A stretch of DNA of 64,000 nt from Treponema sp. (GTDB lineage: Bacteria > Spirochaetota > Spirochaetia > Treponematales > Breznakiellaceae). The DNA lies in NCBI GenBank assembly GCA_009784935.1, contig WQXI01000002.1, positions 85,866 to 149,865 on the forward strand, given 5' to 3'. The translations under genes and the position numbers were made by a program. Of this stretch, positions 33,905 through 42,283 are shown one piece after another. The notes beneath the pieces were generated by a model that had not been told where the DNA came from, made no database searches, and saw only the letters and a program-made list of their open reading frames with translations. Numbering within the stretch: position 1 is the first letter of the stretch; each line of letters begins with the position of its first letter.

Positions 33905-35158
33905 ATGAATGTAGTATATACCAGTGATCTTAGACCTGGTCAGATGTTTTCTGAACCTGTGTTTACAGAAGGGACTAATTTACTCGTAACAGCAATGGTT
34001 CCATTGCGTCAGAGAGACATTAATGTATTAACTACTTGGGGAATTGAATATGTCAAGACTCAAGGCGAGCTTATAGAAGAAGCTGACGATATAAATGACG
34101 CCGACGAAGCTGTAAAAGCTCTGGAAGCGGAGCTTGCAAGGGCAATAGAAGAAGCCGATAGTATCGAAGACCTAGAAGAAATTGCCGGCAATGACAACAG
34201 CGATGCAATATCTTCAAAAAAGACAGCTCTGATGTTTTCTATAAGTGATGTAAGACAGAACTCAGGTCCGTACCGCGCATATAAGAATTTAATAGAAAAA
34301 CTTAATAAGGTGCTTCATAATTTAAAATCGGGCGCAAATGTAGAAATGCGTGATTTTGATGAAATTTGCATAAAACTGCTTAAGGATTTAAGCGAAAACC
34401 CGGACAGCTTTGTCGGCTTTATTCTTGGCGGCGAGGTAACCGGCAATGAACTGGCAAAAAGTTCTGTAAATACTGCAATATTGTCGGCTATGATGGCGCA
34501 GGCTCTTTCATTACCTCCTCAAAAAATTAATAACATTGTTTCCGGGGCGCTTCTCCATGATGTTGGTATGTTAAGGCTTTCTAAAGGTATTACAGAAAAA
34601 AAAGGCGGGCTCTCAGAAGCCGAACTTGAACAAATAAAAAGCCATACCGTTCATACTTCTAGTATCGTAACAAAGGAATTGTACGGTCCGCGCGAAGTAA
34701 ATTTGATAGCGCTTCATCATCATGAACGCTGGGACGGTCAAGGTTATCCTGATAAACTTTCGGGGAACGCAATAGAAATCGGCGCGCGTATCGTGTCAGT
34801 AGCTGACGCGTTCGAAGCTATGGTAAGCAAAAAATCTTACAGAAACTCTATGATTGGGTATCAGGCAATTAAGAATCTGCTCGCTGATAATGGCCGACGT
34901 TTTGATCCGGAAGTAATTCTTGTTTTTACAAAAATAATGGGTATTTATCCTATAGGTTCTATTGTTAAATTAAATGACAAATCAATTGCGAGGGTTGTGA
35001 GCCTTCATCCTGAAGCTCCTATGAGGCCGGTTATTCAGTTGTTAACAGATAAAGAGGGGAATATTCTTGGGTCACGGGATATTCAGACTTTTGATCTTTT
35101 GACAGAAAGAACCTTGTTCATCAAAGAAGCGATAGATCCTGCTGTGTATGAAGGGTAA
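33905..35158 (+). CDS. HD-GYP domain protein with DUF3391-like N-terminus
   Basis: Residues 1-60 (VVYTSDLRPGQMFSEPVF) resemble the DUF3391 domain found before HD-GYP domains. After an acidic linker (about 55-105), the HD-GYP domain carries LLHDVGMLRLS, HHHERWDGQGYP and ARIVSVADAFEAM. The protein is cytoplasmic and would hydrolyse cyclic di-GMP. The C-terminal about 75 residues form an extra domain (YPIGSIVKLNDKSIARVV). The start of yraN overlaps its 3' end, suggesting an operon running to mtnN. Confidence 0.9.
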   Translation: MNVVYTSDLRPGQMFSEPVFTEGTNLLVTAMVPLRQRDINVLTTWGIEYVKTQGELIEEADDINDADEAVKALEAELARAIEEADSIEDLEEIAGNDNSDAISSKKTALMFSISDVRQNSGPYRAYKNLIEKLNKVLHNLKSGANVEMRDFDEICIKLLKDLSENPDSFVGFILGGEVTGNELAKSSVNTAILSAMMAQALSLPPQKINNIVSGALLHDVGMLRLSKGITEKKGGLSEAELEQIKSHTVHTSSIVTKELYGPREVNLIALHHHERWDGQGYPDKLSGNAIEIGARIVSVADAFEAMVSKKSYRNSMIGYQAIKNLLADNGRRFDPEVILVFTKIMGIYPIGSIVKLNDKSIARVVSLHPEAPMRPVIQLLTDKEGNILGSRDIQTFDLLTERTLFIKEAIDPAVYEG

Positions 35159-35501
35159 ACTAGGAGAGGATCAAGCTGTTAATACCCTTACGGCTGCCGG
35201 AATGACAGTTATCGAGAGGAATTTTAGATCAAAATCCGGTGAGGTTGATATAATTGCCAAAGACGGCGAAACCATTGTTTTTGTCGAAGTTAAGGCATGG
35301 TCAGCGTTTGGCATAGAAAACCTTCAGTATGGACTTGATATAAGAAAACAGCAGAAAATCATCAAAACCGCTAAGTATTTTCTGTCTAAAAATCGAGAAT
35401 ATAGTAATACAGCAGTTCGTTTTGACGTTGTATTTATTCAGGGGGAACCCCCAAAATGCCGGGTTACCCATCTTGCGTCAGCCTTTACGGAGAGTGTATG
35501 A
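35148..35501 (+). CDS. YraN/UPF0102 family nuclease-like protein
   Basis: The 117-residue protein begins KGKLGEDQAVNTLTAAGMTVIERNFR and carries the restriction-endonuclease-like core GEVDIIAKDGETIVFVEVKAW, with D and E-x-K catalytic-type residues. YraN proteins are widespread but of uncertain role, linked to Holliday-junction or RNase HII contexts. It overlaps the genes on both sides. Confidence 0.92.
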   Translation: MKGKLGEDQAVNTLTAAGMTVIERNFRSKSGEVDIIAKDGETIVFVEVKAWSAFGIENLQYGLDIRKQQKIIKTAKYFLSKNREYSNTAVRFDVVFIQGEPPKCRVTHLASAFTESV

Positions 35502-35671
35502 TAGAACAAGCTTTGAATTCTAAAAAGCTAGAATCTCTTCAGCGGCGCATAAATGACGAAAAGTATCTTCATGCCGCTATTCAAAGAATTGCTCTTATTT
35601 TGAGCAACGAAATGATGGAAATTACAACCGAAGGCGGACGTAATGAGCGGCAGCGGAAAAAGCGGAAATAA
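35498..35671 (+). CDS. Small unknown protein in the yraN operon
   Basis: Starting at ATG 35498 (overlapping the yraN stop in ATGA), the 57 residues are helical and end in a basic tail (GGRNERQRKKRK). No family recognised. Its end overlaps the start of the next gene, so it is translated in a chain of coupled genes; it is likely real though short. Confidence 0.65.
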   Translation: MIEQALNSKKLESLQRRINDEKYLHAAIQRIALILSNEMMEITTEGGRNERQRKKRK

Positions 35672-36134
35672 CCGTAAAAACAAACAGCGTTTCTCCGGCA
35701 GGAGAGACGATTCTCAGAAACATGCAAAGAAGCATGGAGAGAGCATATACCAAGAAGAAAAGTTCGAAAAAAGCCGCGCAAGTATTCATGACAGGCCGCA
35801 ATGGACTGCCCCTGAACAACCCGTAAATCCTATTACTTCTCCTGACTGCCCATGGTGCGGAAAGGAAATAAAAGATATTACCACCGCAATCTGCGATAAA
35901 GATACGGGACGTCCTGTTCACTTTGACTGTGTGCTTGAGCGTATCTCCGGAACAGAAAATCTGGAAACTAACGACAGTATTTGTTATATCGGAGGCGGTC
36001 GTTTTGGGATAGTGCATTATAATAACCCTCCGGACACAAGAGATTTTACTATTAAAAAAATATTTGAGTGGGAAGCTAAAGATAATGTAAACGAATGGCG
36101 ACGTTCTATCAGTGAGTATTTTTCGGTAACATAA
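35643..36134 (+). CDS. Unknown protein with a CxxC zinc-binding motif
   Basis: The first about 60 residues are strongly basic and probably disordered (GSGKSGNNRKNKQRFSGRR), suited to nucleic-acid contact. They are followed by a small metal-site module DCPWCGKEI and AICDKDTGRPVHFDCVLERI. The remainder (YIGGGRFGIVHYNN and on) forms a short strand-rich domain. I know no function. It is coupled to the 57-residue gene upstream and lies one base before the GGDEF gene. Confidence 0.7.
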   Translation: MSGSGKSGNNRKNKQRFSGRRDDSQKHAKKHGESIYQEEKFEKSRASIHDRPQWTAPEQPVNPITSPDCPWCGKEIKDITTAICDKDTGRPVHFDCVLERISGTENLETNDSICYIGGGRFGIVHYNNPPDTRDFTIKKIFEWEAKDNVNEWRRSISEYFSVT

Positions 36135-36135
36135 C

Positions 36136-37281
36136 ATGGAAGAAGTATTAAGAGGCGTTCACAAAAACGATGATGATGATAACTTTCTTGCCAAGCCTGT
36201 AATAAAAGATAATTGGGCTTTACTCAAGGAAATCGGCGTTGTAAATCATATAGAAACTCTTAAAAGCGACATCCATAACTTTAAATCTCTTCTTGCAAGA
36301 GGATTGGATATTTTTAACCGGACCAACATAGACGAAATAATGAACGCAACTGTTTACCAAATATCAGATCAGTTCTTACCGTCGTTTATCGCGTTTTTAT
36401 GGAAGCCTATTCAAACAAGAGAGGATATTACAATCAAGGCTTATAAAAATTATAAACCTGCCGAGATTGATTTGCATGTAGACTGTATTACGCCGTTCGA
36501 AGCGTTTTTTATGGAATATCCCAAACCGATAAATTTTGAACTTTTGGCTTTTCAATTAAATAACGAAGAAGCGGTAAGACCGTATTTAAAAATAAACACA
36601 GAAATCGCAGTACCCATTCTTGGTCCTTTTGGCTTGTACGGAATTATTCTTATCGGCAATAAAATACTGGAAGGCGGATATACCCGTGACGAACTGTTTT
36701 TTTTACAGCAGCTTATGTGCTTTGTTTCGCAGGCAATTAAAAATCTTTTGCATTACGAACATTCGCTGCGGGATGTAAAAACGGGACTTTATAATCATGG
36801 GTTTTTTCTTACCCGTCTTAGCGAAGAAATCTATCGCACAAGGCGCGGCGCGTATCAGTCATCTATAATAGTTATTGATGTGGACAAGTTTAAGGATTTT
36901 AATGATGTTTACGGACATCTCGCCGGAGACAAGGTTCTTGAGACCCTTGCGCAGGTTATTAAACACGGTGTCCGCGAAGACGATATTCCTTCACGTTTTG
37001 GCGGCGAAGAATTTACGATACTTTTGCCTAACACTGACAGCGAGACTGTCTGGAATATTTCCGAGCGTCTAAGAATAAATGTAGAAGGAATGATGGTACC
37101 GTGGAGCGATCCTCTGCCTAAAGTTACAATCAGCGTGGGGATATATACATTTGATCAAAATACTCCTACAGATGTAAGCAGTATAATAAGACGCGCTGAC
37201 GAAGCGCTTTATATGTCCAAAAAACGCGGGCGCAACCGCTGTACGATATGGAGCAGTGATTTAAACGATTCGATTGATTAG
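36136..37281 (+). CDS. Diguanylate cyclase with GAF-like sensor (GGDEF)
   Basis: Residues about 55-205 form a GAF-like domain and about 215-370 a GGDEF domain that makes cyclic di-GMP. The active site is RFGGEEFTILLP (GGEEF). Five residues before it lies RxxD (REDD), the product-inhibition I-site. DVDKFKDFNDVYGHLAGDKVL is the Mg/GTP region. No membrane helix is present. It is the counterpart of the HD-GYP enzymes at 14084 and 33905. Confidence 0.94.
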   Translation: MEEVLRGVHKNDDDDNFLAKPVIKDNWALLKEIGVVNHIETLKSDIHNFKSLLARGLDIFNRTNIDEIMNATVYQISDQFLPSFIAFLWKPIQTREDITIKAYKNYKPAEIDLHVDCITPFEAFFMEYPKPINFELLAFQLNNEEAVRPYLKINTEIAVPILGPFGLYGIILIGNKILEGGYTRDELFFLQQLMCFVSQAIKNLLHYEHSLRDVKTGLYNHGFFLTRLSEEIYRTRRGAYQSSIIVIDVDKFKDFNDVYGHLAGDKVLETLAQVIKHGVREDDIPSRFGGEEFTILLPNTDSETVWNISERLRINVEGMMVPWSDPLPKVTISVGIYTFDQNTPTDVSSIIRRADEALYMSKKRGRNRCTIWSSDLNDSID

Positions 37282-37298
37282 TATAAAATGGAGAACTT

Positions 37299-38012
37299 AT
37301 GATTGGAATTATCGGAGCGATGGAACAGGAGTTGAAACTCCTTAATGAAAAAATGGAAAAACCTGTGTCAGCAAAAATTGCCGGGTTTGAATTTATTACC
37401 GGTAAAATCGAAAATACCGATGTTACTCTTTTGCAATGCGGTATCGGCAAGGTAAACGCCGCAGTTGGCTGCGCTCTTTTAATTGAGAATTTCAAACCAG
37501 ATTTCGTAATAAACACCGGTTCTGCCGGAGGCATTAATCCTAAGTTAAAAGTTGGAGACGCAATTGTTTCTACCGGGCTTATTTATCATGATGTTGATGT
37601 TACCGCTTTTAATTATGCGCCGGGTCAGCTTCCCGGAGGACTGCCGCAGATATTTCCAGTTAATGAAAAATATATAAAATTTGCAGAAAATGCAATTGAT
37701 GAGCTCAAAAAAGAAAAGATTTTGCCGGATAATTTTAATCATTGCCGCGGTATAATCGGTTCTGGTGACGTTTTTATGTGTGAAAATGAACGTATTGCGA
37801 ATTGCCGCAGGGTTTTTCCCGATATTGACGCTGTAGAAATGGAAGGCGCCGCTATTGCCCACTGCTGTCATCTTTTTTCTATTCCTGTGCTTGTTATCCG
37901 CGCGATTTCTGATGTCGCAGGGACAGAGTCCCCAGTTAGCTTTAACGATTTTTTAACAATTGCTTCAAAAAATTCTGCACAAATTGTGACAAGGATCATT
38001 AAAATTATTTAA
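37299..38012 (+). CDS. mtnN: 5'-methylthioadenosine/S-adenosylhomocysteine nucleosidase
   Basis: This enzyme cleaves adenine from SAH and MTA; its SAH product feeds LuxS (gene at 30096). The 237 residues carry IGIIGAMEQEL, INTGSAGGIN, VEMEGAAIAHCC and the catalytic Asp in AISDVAG. The gene follows the GGDEF gene by 17 bases with a GGAG site, so it is probably in the same operon. Confidence 0.96.
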   Translation: MIGIIGAMEQELKLLNEKMEKPVSAKIAGFEFITGKIENTDVTLLQCGIGKVNAAVGCALLIENFKPDFVINTGSAGGINPKLKVGDAIVSTGLIYHDVDVTAFNYAPGQLPGGLPQIFPVNEKYIKFAENAIDELKKEKILPDNFNHCRGIIGSGDVFMCENERIANCRRVFPDIDAVEMEGAAIAHCCHLFSIPVLVIRAISDVAGTESPVSFNDFLTIASKNSAQIVTRIIKII

Positions 38013-38072
38013 AATCAATTAAAATGCCCAAATTTCAGATAATTGTGTTATATTAGAGGTTGGGGTAATTTT

Positions 38073-40175
38073 ATGAAAAAAACCAGTTCCTTAATAGGCG
38101 AATTATTATTTCTCATTATGGTAGGTATTTTTTCTGCCTGTGTTCTCATGTGGCTCGGATTTAATATTGGAATGAGAATAAATGCAGATCGTCAAATCAG
38201 GCAAATTACATACGAAACTACCGGCCATTTGCGCGATGGTGTCAGCTCACGGCTTTCGGAATGTTCCATGCTTCTTGATTTTACTGCTATGAGCGCGCTT
38301 CCCCTTATGAGCGAGGATACTGTCGATACAAGACAGCTTCGCGATCTCTATGCCGGCATTAAAAATCTTCACGATGATGTGTCGCTGGTTTTTGGAGCGA
38401 GCAGCGGTAAGTTTAACGAACCCGGAGAATTTATGGTATTCAGCGACGGCTGGTATCCGACAGATCCAACTTATGATAACACAACACGATCATGGCATGC
38501 AGATGCGATTGCAGGCAGAGGGCGGACAGTTTTTACTGATCCTTATATCGATATGATTACAAAAGAACTTGTTGTTTCTATAGTTAAAGGAATAAACAAA
38601 GACGGTTTAACAATAGGAATGACAGGAATAGATCTCTCTATGAATTCATTAAATAATATGCTTAACAAAGCAGCCATTGTAGATAATTTAAAAAGTTATA
38701 TTATTCATCCTTCCGGCGTATATATCACTAACTCGGATCTTTCTAAGATAGAAGCAAAAACAGATTTTTTTACAGACAATAATCTAGAAATGTACCGTAA
38801 TCAGATTTTTTCTATGGATAGTTTCTATGACGGCAGCGGCAAGACAATTGTTTGTTCCATGACTATTCCTCTGACAGGCTGGAAAATAGTTTCTTTTTTA
38901 CCAAGAAACGAAATCTATAAAGCCGGAAACCGCACCAGCATGATATCTGTAGCTATGGTAGGCGGCGGAATTATAGTATTTGTTTTTGTATTCCTGCCGA
39001 TTGTCAGAAAAAAAGTCAGGCCAATCAAAGAAATGGCAAAGGAACTTAAAGATATCTCCGAAGGCGAAGGCGATTTAACGCAGGTTGTTAAAGTTGCTTC
39101 CAATAACGAGGTCGGCGAACTTGGTTATTATATTAACAAAACAATCGAAAAAATAAGAATGCTTGTTGTTAATATCAGGGAAGAAGCGCACGTTTTAACT
39201 GATATAGGAAGCGATTTGTCTTCTAACATGAATGAAACTGCAGCTGCAATTAATGAGATAACTGCTAATATTCAGAGCATTAAAGGCAGAATCATAAATC
39301 AGAGCGCAAGCGTAAGCGAAACTCACGCCACTATGGATCAGGTTGCAACAAACATTAATAAATTAAATGATCAGGTAGAAGCTCAAAGCTCCCACGTATC
39401 ACAGGCTTCTGCCGCAATAGAAGAAATGGTAGCTAATATTCAATCTGTTACCGACACATTGATTAAAAACTCTGCCAATGTAAAGAACTTAAAAGAAGCT
39501 TCCGAAGTCGGACGCCATGGATTACAGGATGTAGCGTCGGATATTCAGGAGATTGCCAGGGAGTCAGAAGGTCTTTTGGAAATTAACGCTGTAATGGAAA
39601 ATATTGCGAGCCAGACAAACCTGCTTTCCATGAATGCCGCGATAGAAGCGGCTCATGCCGGAGAAGCGGGAAAAGGTTTTGCTGTTGTAGCCGACGAAAT
39701 CCGTAAACTCGCAGAAAGTTCAAGCGAACAATCCAAAACAATCGGGCAAGTGCTTCACAAAATTGCAGAATCAATCGGTAATATAACAAGGTCTACGGAT
39801 AATGTTTTGAGCAAATTCGAAGCGATCGAAGCAAATATAAAGATTGTTTCGGAGCAGGAAGAATTAATCCGTAATGCGATGGAAGAACAGGGCGAAGGAA
39901 GTAAACAGCTTTTGGACGGCGTTACAAATGTAAACGACATTACGCGGCAGGTAAAGAGCGGTTCCAACGAAATGTTAGAAGGCGCGATAGAAGTTATTCA
40001 GGAAAGTACAAATCTTGAAAAAGTAACGCAGGAAATAACGTCGGGCATTAACGAAATGGCTGCCGGCGCTGACGAAATTAATGTGGCAGTACATCATGTT
40101 AATGAGATTTCGGGTAAAAACCGCGATGCAATTGATTTGTTAATTAAGGAAGTTTCTAGATTCAAAGTGGAGTAA
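38073..40175 (+). CDS. Methyl-accepting chemotaxis protein
   Basis: The 700-residue receptor has an N-terminal membrane helix and a periplasmic Cache-type ligand domain (about 30-285, including the [18 protein letters not shown] and FTDPYIDM segments of dCache). A second helix (about 298-318), HAMP, and a long signalling coiled coil follow, with hairpin tip [35 protein letters not shown]. It would signal to CheA. ATG 38073 is chosen over an upstream start because the signal-anchor helix begins there. Conserved small-residue dipoles suited to methylation flank the tip. Confidence 0.95.
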   Translation: MKKTSSLIGELLFLIMVGIFSACVLMWLGFNIGMRINADRQIRQITYETTGHLRDGVSSRLSECSMLLDFTAMSALPLMSEDTVDTRQLRDLYAGIKNLHDDVSLVFGASSGKFNEPGEFMVFSDGWYPTDPTYDNTTRSWHADAIAGRGRTVFTDPYIDMITKELVVSIVKGINKDGLTIGMTGIDLSMNSLNNMLNKAAIVDNLKSYIIHPSGVYITNSDLSKIEAKTDFFTDNNLEMYRNQIFSMDSFYDGSGKTIVCSMTIPLTGWKIVSFLPRNEIYKAGNRTSMISVAMVGGGIIVFVFVFLPIVRKKVRPIKEMAKELKDISEGEGDLTQVVKVASNNEVGELGYYINKTIEKIRMLVVNIREEAHVLTDIGSDLSSNMNETAAAINEITANIQSIKGRIINQSASVSETHATMDQVATNINKLNDQVEAQSSHVSQASAAIEEMVANIQSVTDTLIKNSANVKNLKEASEVGRHGLQDVASDIQEIARESEGLLEINAVMENIASQTNLLSMNAAIEAAHAGEAGKGFAVVADEIRKLAESSSEQSKTIGQVLHKIAESIGNITRSTDNVLSKFEAIEANIKIVSEQEELIRNAMEEQGEGSKQLLDGVTNVNDITRQVKSGSNEMLEGAIEVIQESTNLEKVTQEITSGINEMAAGADEINVAVHHVNEISGKNRDAIDLLIKEVSRFKVE

Positions 40176-40191
40176 GAAGATAAGAATTTCT

Positions 40192-40273
40192 ACCACGGAG
40201 TTCACGGAGTTTCACAGAGGAAGGAAGACTTTCATCTGAAAATCTCTCCGTGTCCCTCCGTGTCCTCTGTGGT
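40192..40273. repeat. Dispersed ACCACGGAG / CTCTGTGGT inverted repeat
   Basis: It begins ACCACGGAGTTCACGGAG and ends in CTCTGTGGT. The two halves are imperfect reverse complements made of CACGGAG/CACAGAG words. It lies between convergent genes and may end both transcripts. Same family as 3675-3759. Confidence 0.75.
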
Positions 40274-40276
40274 TAA

Positions 40277-42190
40277 CTATTCTTTAAACAGTTCTGCGAT
40301 TTCTTTCTTGTACAGGTCTGTAATGTAATGGCGTTTGTAGTCCTGTTTGCCCGAAAGTTCTTTGCCGACTTCAAATGGTTTAGAAATCAATGCAGAACGG
40401 AAAATCATCTCAAAGCCGCGGAAACCTGTTTTGCGGTTTACACGTTCTGTGATTTCGGTCTGGATAAGTTCTCTGATTTCCGGAGTCTTAACAAGGCTTT
40501 CAAAATCCATTGATGTAATGTTGTTTTCTTTTGCGTATGTTTCAATGTTTTCCTGATTAGGAAGAACAAGAGCCGCAAGATATTTTTGATCCTGTCCAAG
40601 TACCAGAGCATGATCGATATAAATTGAATCGCGGATTTTATCTTCGATTGGAGTAGGTTCGACGTTTTCGCCGCCTAATAATACGATCGTATCTTTTGCG
40701 CGGCCTGTAAGTTTAATTTCGCCCCTGAATGTTCTAAGACCAATGTCGCCTGTGTTAAACCAGCCATTATCATCGATAACTTTTTTTGTTTCATCCGGTT
40801 TTTTATAGTAACCCTGCATGACCTGAACGCCTTTCGCAAAGAGTACGCCTTTTTGCCCCGGCTTTACTTCCTTGCCGGTATCTGGATCGCGGATTTCTAC
40901 CTGCATGTTTGGGAACTGAGGACCGATTGTTTCCGGAACAGGATGTTTAAATAAACGTACTGCTAATACAGGCGCAGTTTCGGTAAGACCGTAGCCTTCC
41001 ATGATAACGATACCTGCCGCTCCGTAAAAAGCGTCTACAGCCTGCGGAAGCGCCGCGCCGCCGGAAATACCTGCTCTTAAACGGCCGCCCAGCATTGCTT
41101 TTATTTTTTTAAAAACAAGAGCGTTTCCAAGTCCGCGAAGCGGAGTTAAAAGTATAAACGGAAGGAATGCTAAAATTGCGTCAATAAAAACAATGCGGCG
41201 CTTAAATTGCGGTATTCTTCCTAATATCAGGTTTTTCATTCTTTGATGAGTCGCTGCTATTTTAACAAAAAGACCTAATGCGCCTGCTTTTCCGCTTGCT
41301 GCCGCATTGCGGTATACGCCTGCGCGTAACGCTTCCCAAATACGGGGAACTGCGGCGATATAAGTTGGACGTACTTTTTGCAAGTCCGCAAGCATGATTT
41401 TTCCTATCGGTTTTGAGTATGCCAAAGCGCCGACACCATAGAGAGTGATGTATTGAACAGCGCGTTCAAATGAATGCCAGACAGGCAATACTGCAAGCCA
41501 GATATCGCCGGGTTTGTTTCCTAAAACACTGGGAGCGCAAATGGCTTGGTTAGCTATATTTTTATGAGTCAGCATAACGCCCTTGGGTTCGCCAGTAGTA
41601 CCGGAAGTAAAAATGATAGTAGCAAGATCATCAGCTTTGCCTAGGTCTATTTCCGCTTCGATGAACCTTGCGCCGTCTTTTGCGATAATGCCTTTTCCTT
41701 TTTCCATTACCTCGTTGTAGCCGAGAACACGAATGCCGGAAAGAGCGGATGAATATTTGCCTTTGTCAAAATCGTTATCAATAATGATAAAAGTTGTAAT
41801 TAAAGGCATTTTGCTTTTGAGCGGCAATAGTTTTTCCAGCTGTGCTTCATTTTCGAGTACTGCAGTTTTACAGTCTGCAAAGGATAGAATATACGCAAGT
41901 TCCTCTGCCATAGAATCGCAGCCTCTGGGCACATCCGCCGCTCCAAGACAATGGAGTCCAAAGCTTGTGATTAACCATTCTTTTCGGTTGTCCGAAATGA
42001 ATCCGACATGATCTCCGCGTTTAATGCCTTCTTCTTTTAATCCAGCTGCATAGCAGAGAATTTCGTTGTACATTTCTGCAAAGGTAGTAGGGTGAAAAAC
42101 CTCTTCCTTGTCCTTGCTATACTGTGCAACATGGTTGGGGTAGTCCCGTACGTTCTTTTGAACGATCCTGGGTAATGTTGTGATTTCCAT
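40277..42190 (-). CDS. Long-chain acyl-CoA synthetase (AMP-forming)
   Basis: The enzyme activates fatty acids to acyl-CoA by way of an acyl-adenylate. The 637 residues contain the P-loop TIIFTSGTTGEPKGVMLTHKN (about 193), EGYGLTETAPV (about 395), WFNTGDIG (about 470) and GRAKDTIVLLGGENVEP near the hinge. Length and the SYP-like internal helices (KRRIVFIDAILAFLPFILLTP) fit the eukaryote-like long-chain family common in spirochaetes. The promoter lies six bases upstream of ATG 42190 and a leader is essentially absent. Confidence 0.93.
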   Translation of the reverse strand: MEITTLPRIVQKNVRDYPNHVAQYSKDKEEVFHPTTFAEMYNEILCYAAGLKEEGIKRGDHVGFISDNRKEWLITSFGLHCLGAADVPRGCDSMAEELAYILSFADCKTAVLENEAQLEKLLPLKSKMPLITTFIIIDNDFDKGKYSSALSGIRVLGYNEVMEKGKGIIAKDGARFIEAEIDLGKADDLATIIFTSGTTGEPKGVMLTHKNIANQAICAPSVLGNKPGDIWLAVLPVWHSFERAVQYITLYGVGALAYSKPIGKIMLADLQKVRPTYIAAVPRIWEALRAGVYRNAAASGKAGALGLFVKIAATHQRMKNLILGRIPQFKRRIVFIDAILAFLPFILLTPLRGLGNALVFKKIKAMLGGRLRAGISGGAALPQAVDAFYGAAGIVIMEGYGLTETAPVLAVRLFKHPVPETIGPQFPNMQVEIRDPDTGKEVKPGQKGVLFAKGVQVMQGYYKKPDETKKVIDDNGWFNTGDIGLRTFRGEIKLTGRAKDTIVLLGGENVEPTPIEDKIRDSIYIDHALVLGQDQKYLAALVLPNQENIETYAKENNITSMDFESLVKTPEIRELIQTEITERVNRKTGFRGFEMIFRSALISKPFEVGKELSGKQDYKRHYITDLYKKEIAELFKE

Positions 42191-42196
42191 AAGGAC

Positions 42197-42224
42197 ATTA
42201 TGACATAATTTAAAGAAATGTCAA
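42197..42224 (-). promoter_or_regulatory. Acyl-CoA synthetase promoter, predicted leaderless
   Basis: Minus-strand TTGACA (42224-42219), a 16-base spacer and CATAAT (42202-42197). Six bases then separate it from ATG 42190. Confidence 0.65.
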
Positions 42225-42283
42225 GTATTTTTTCTAAATTTTGATCTTTTTTTATACTATGACAATGGTAATTTGATTATTTT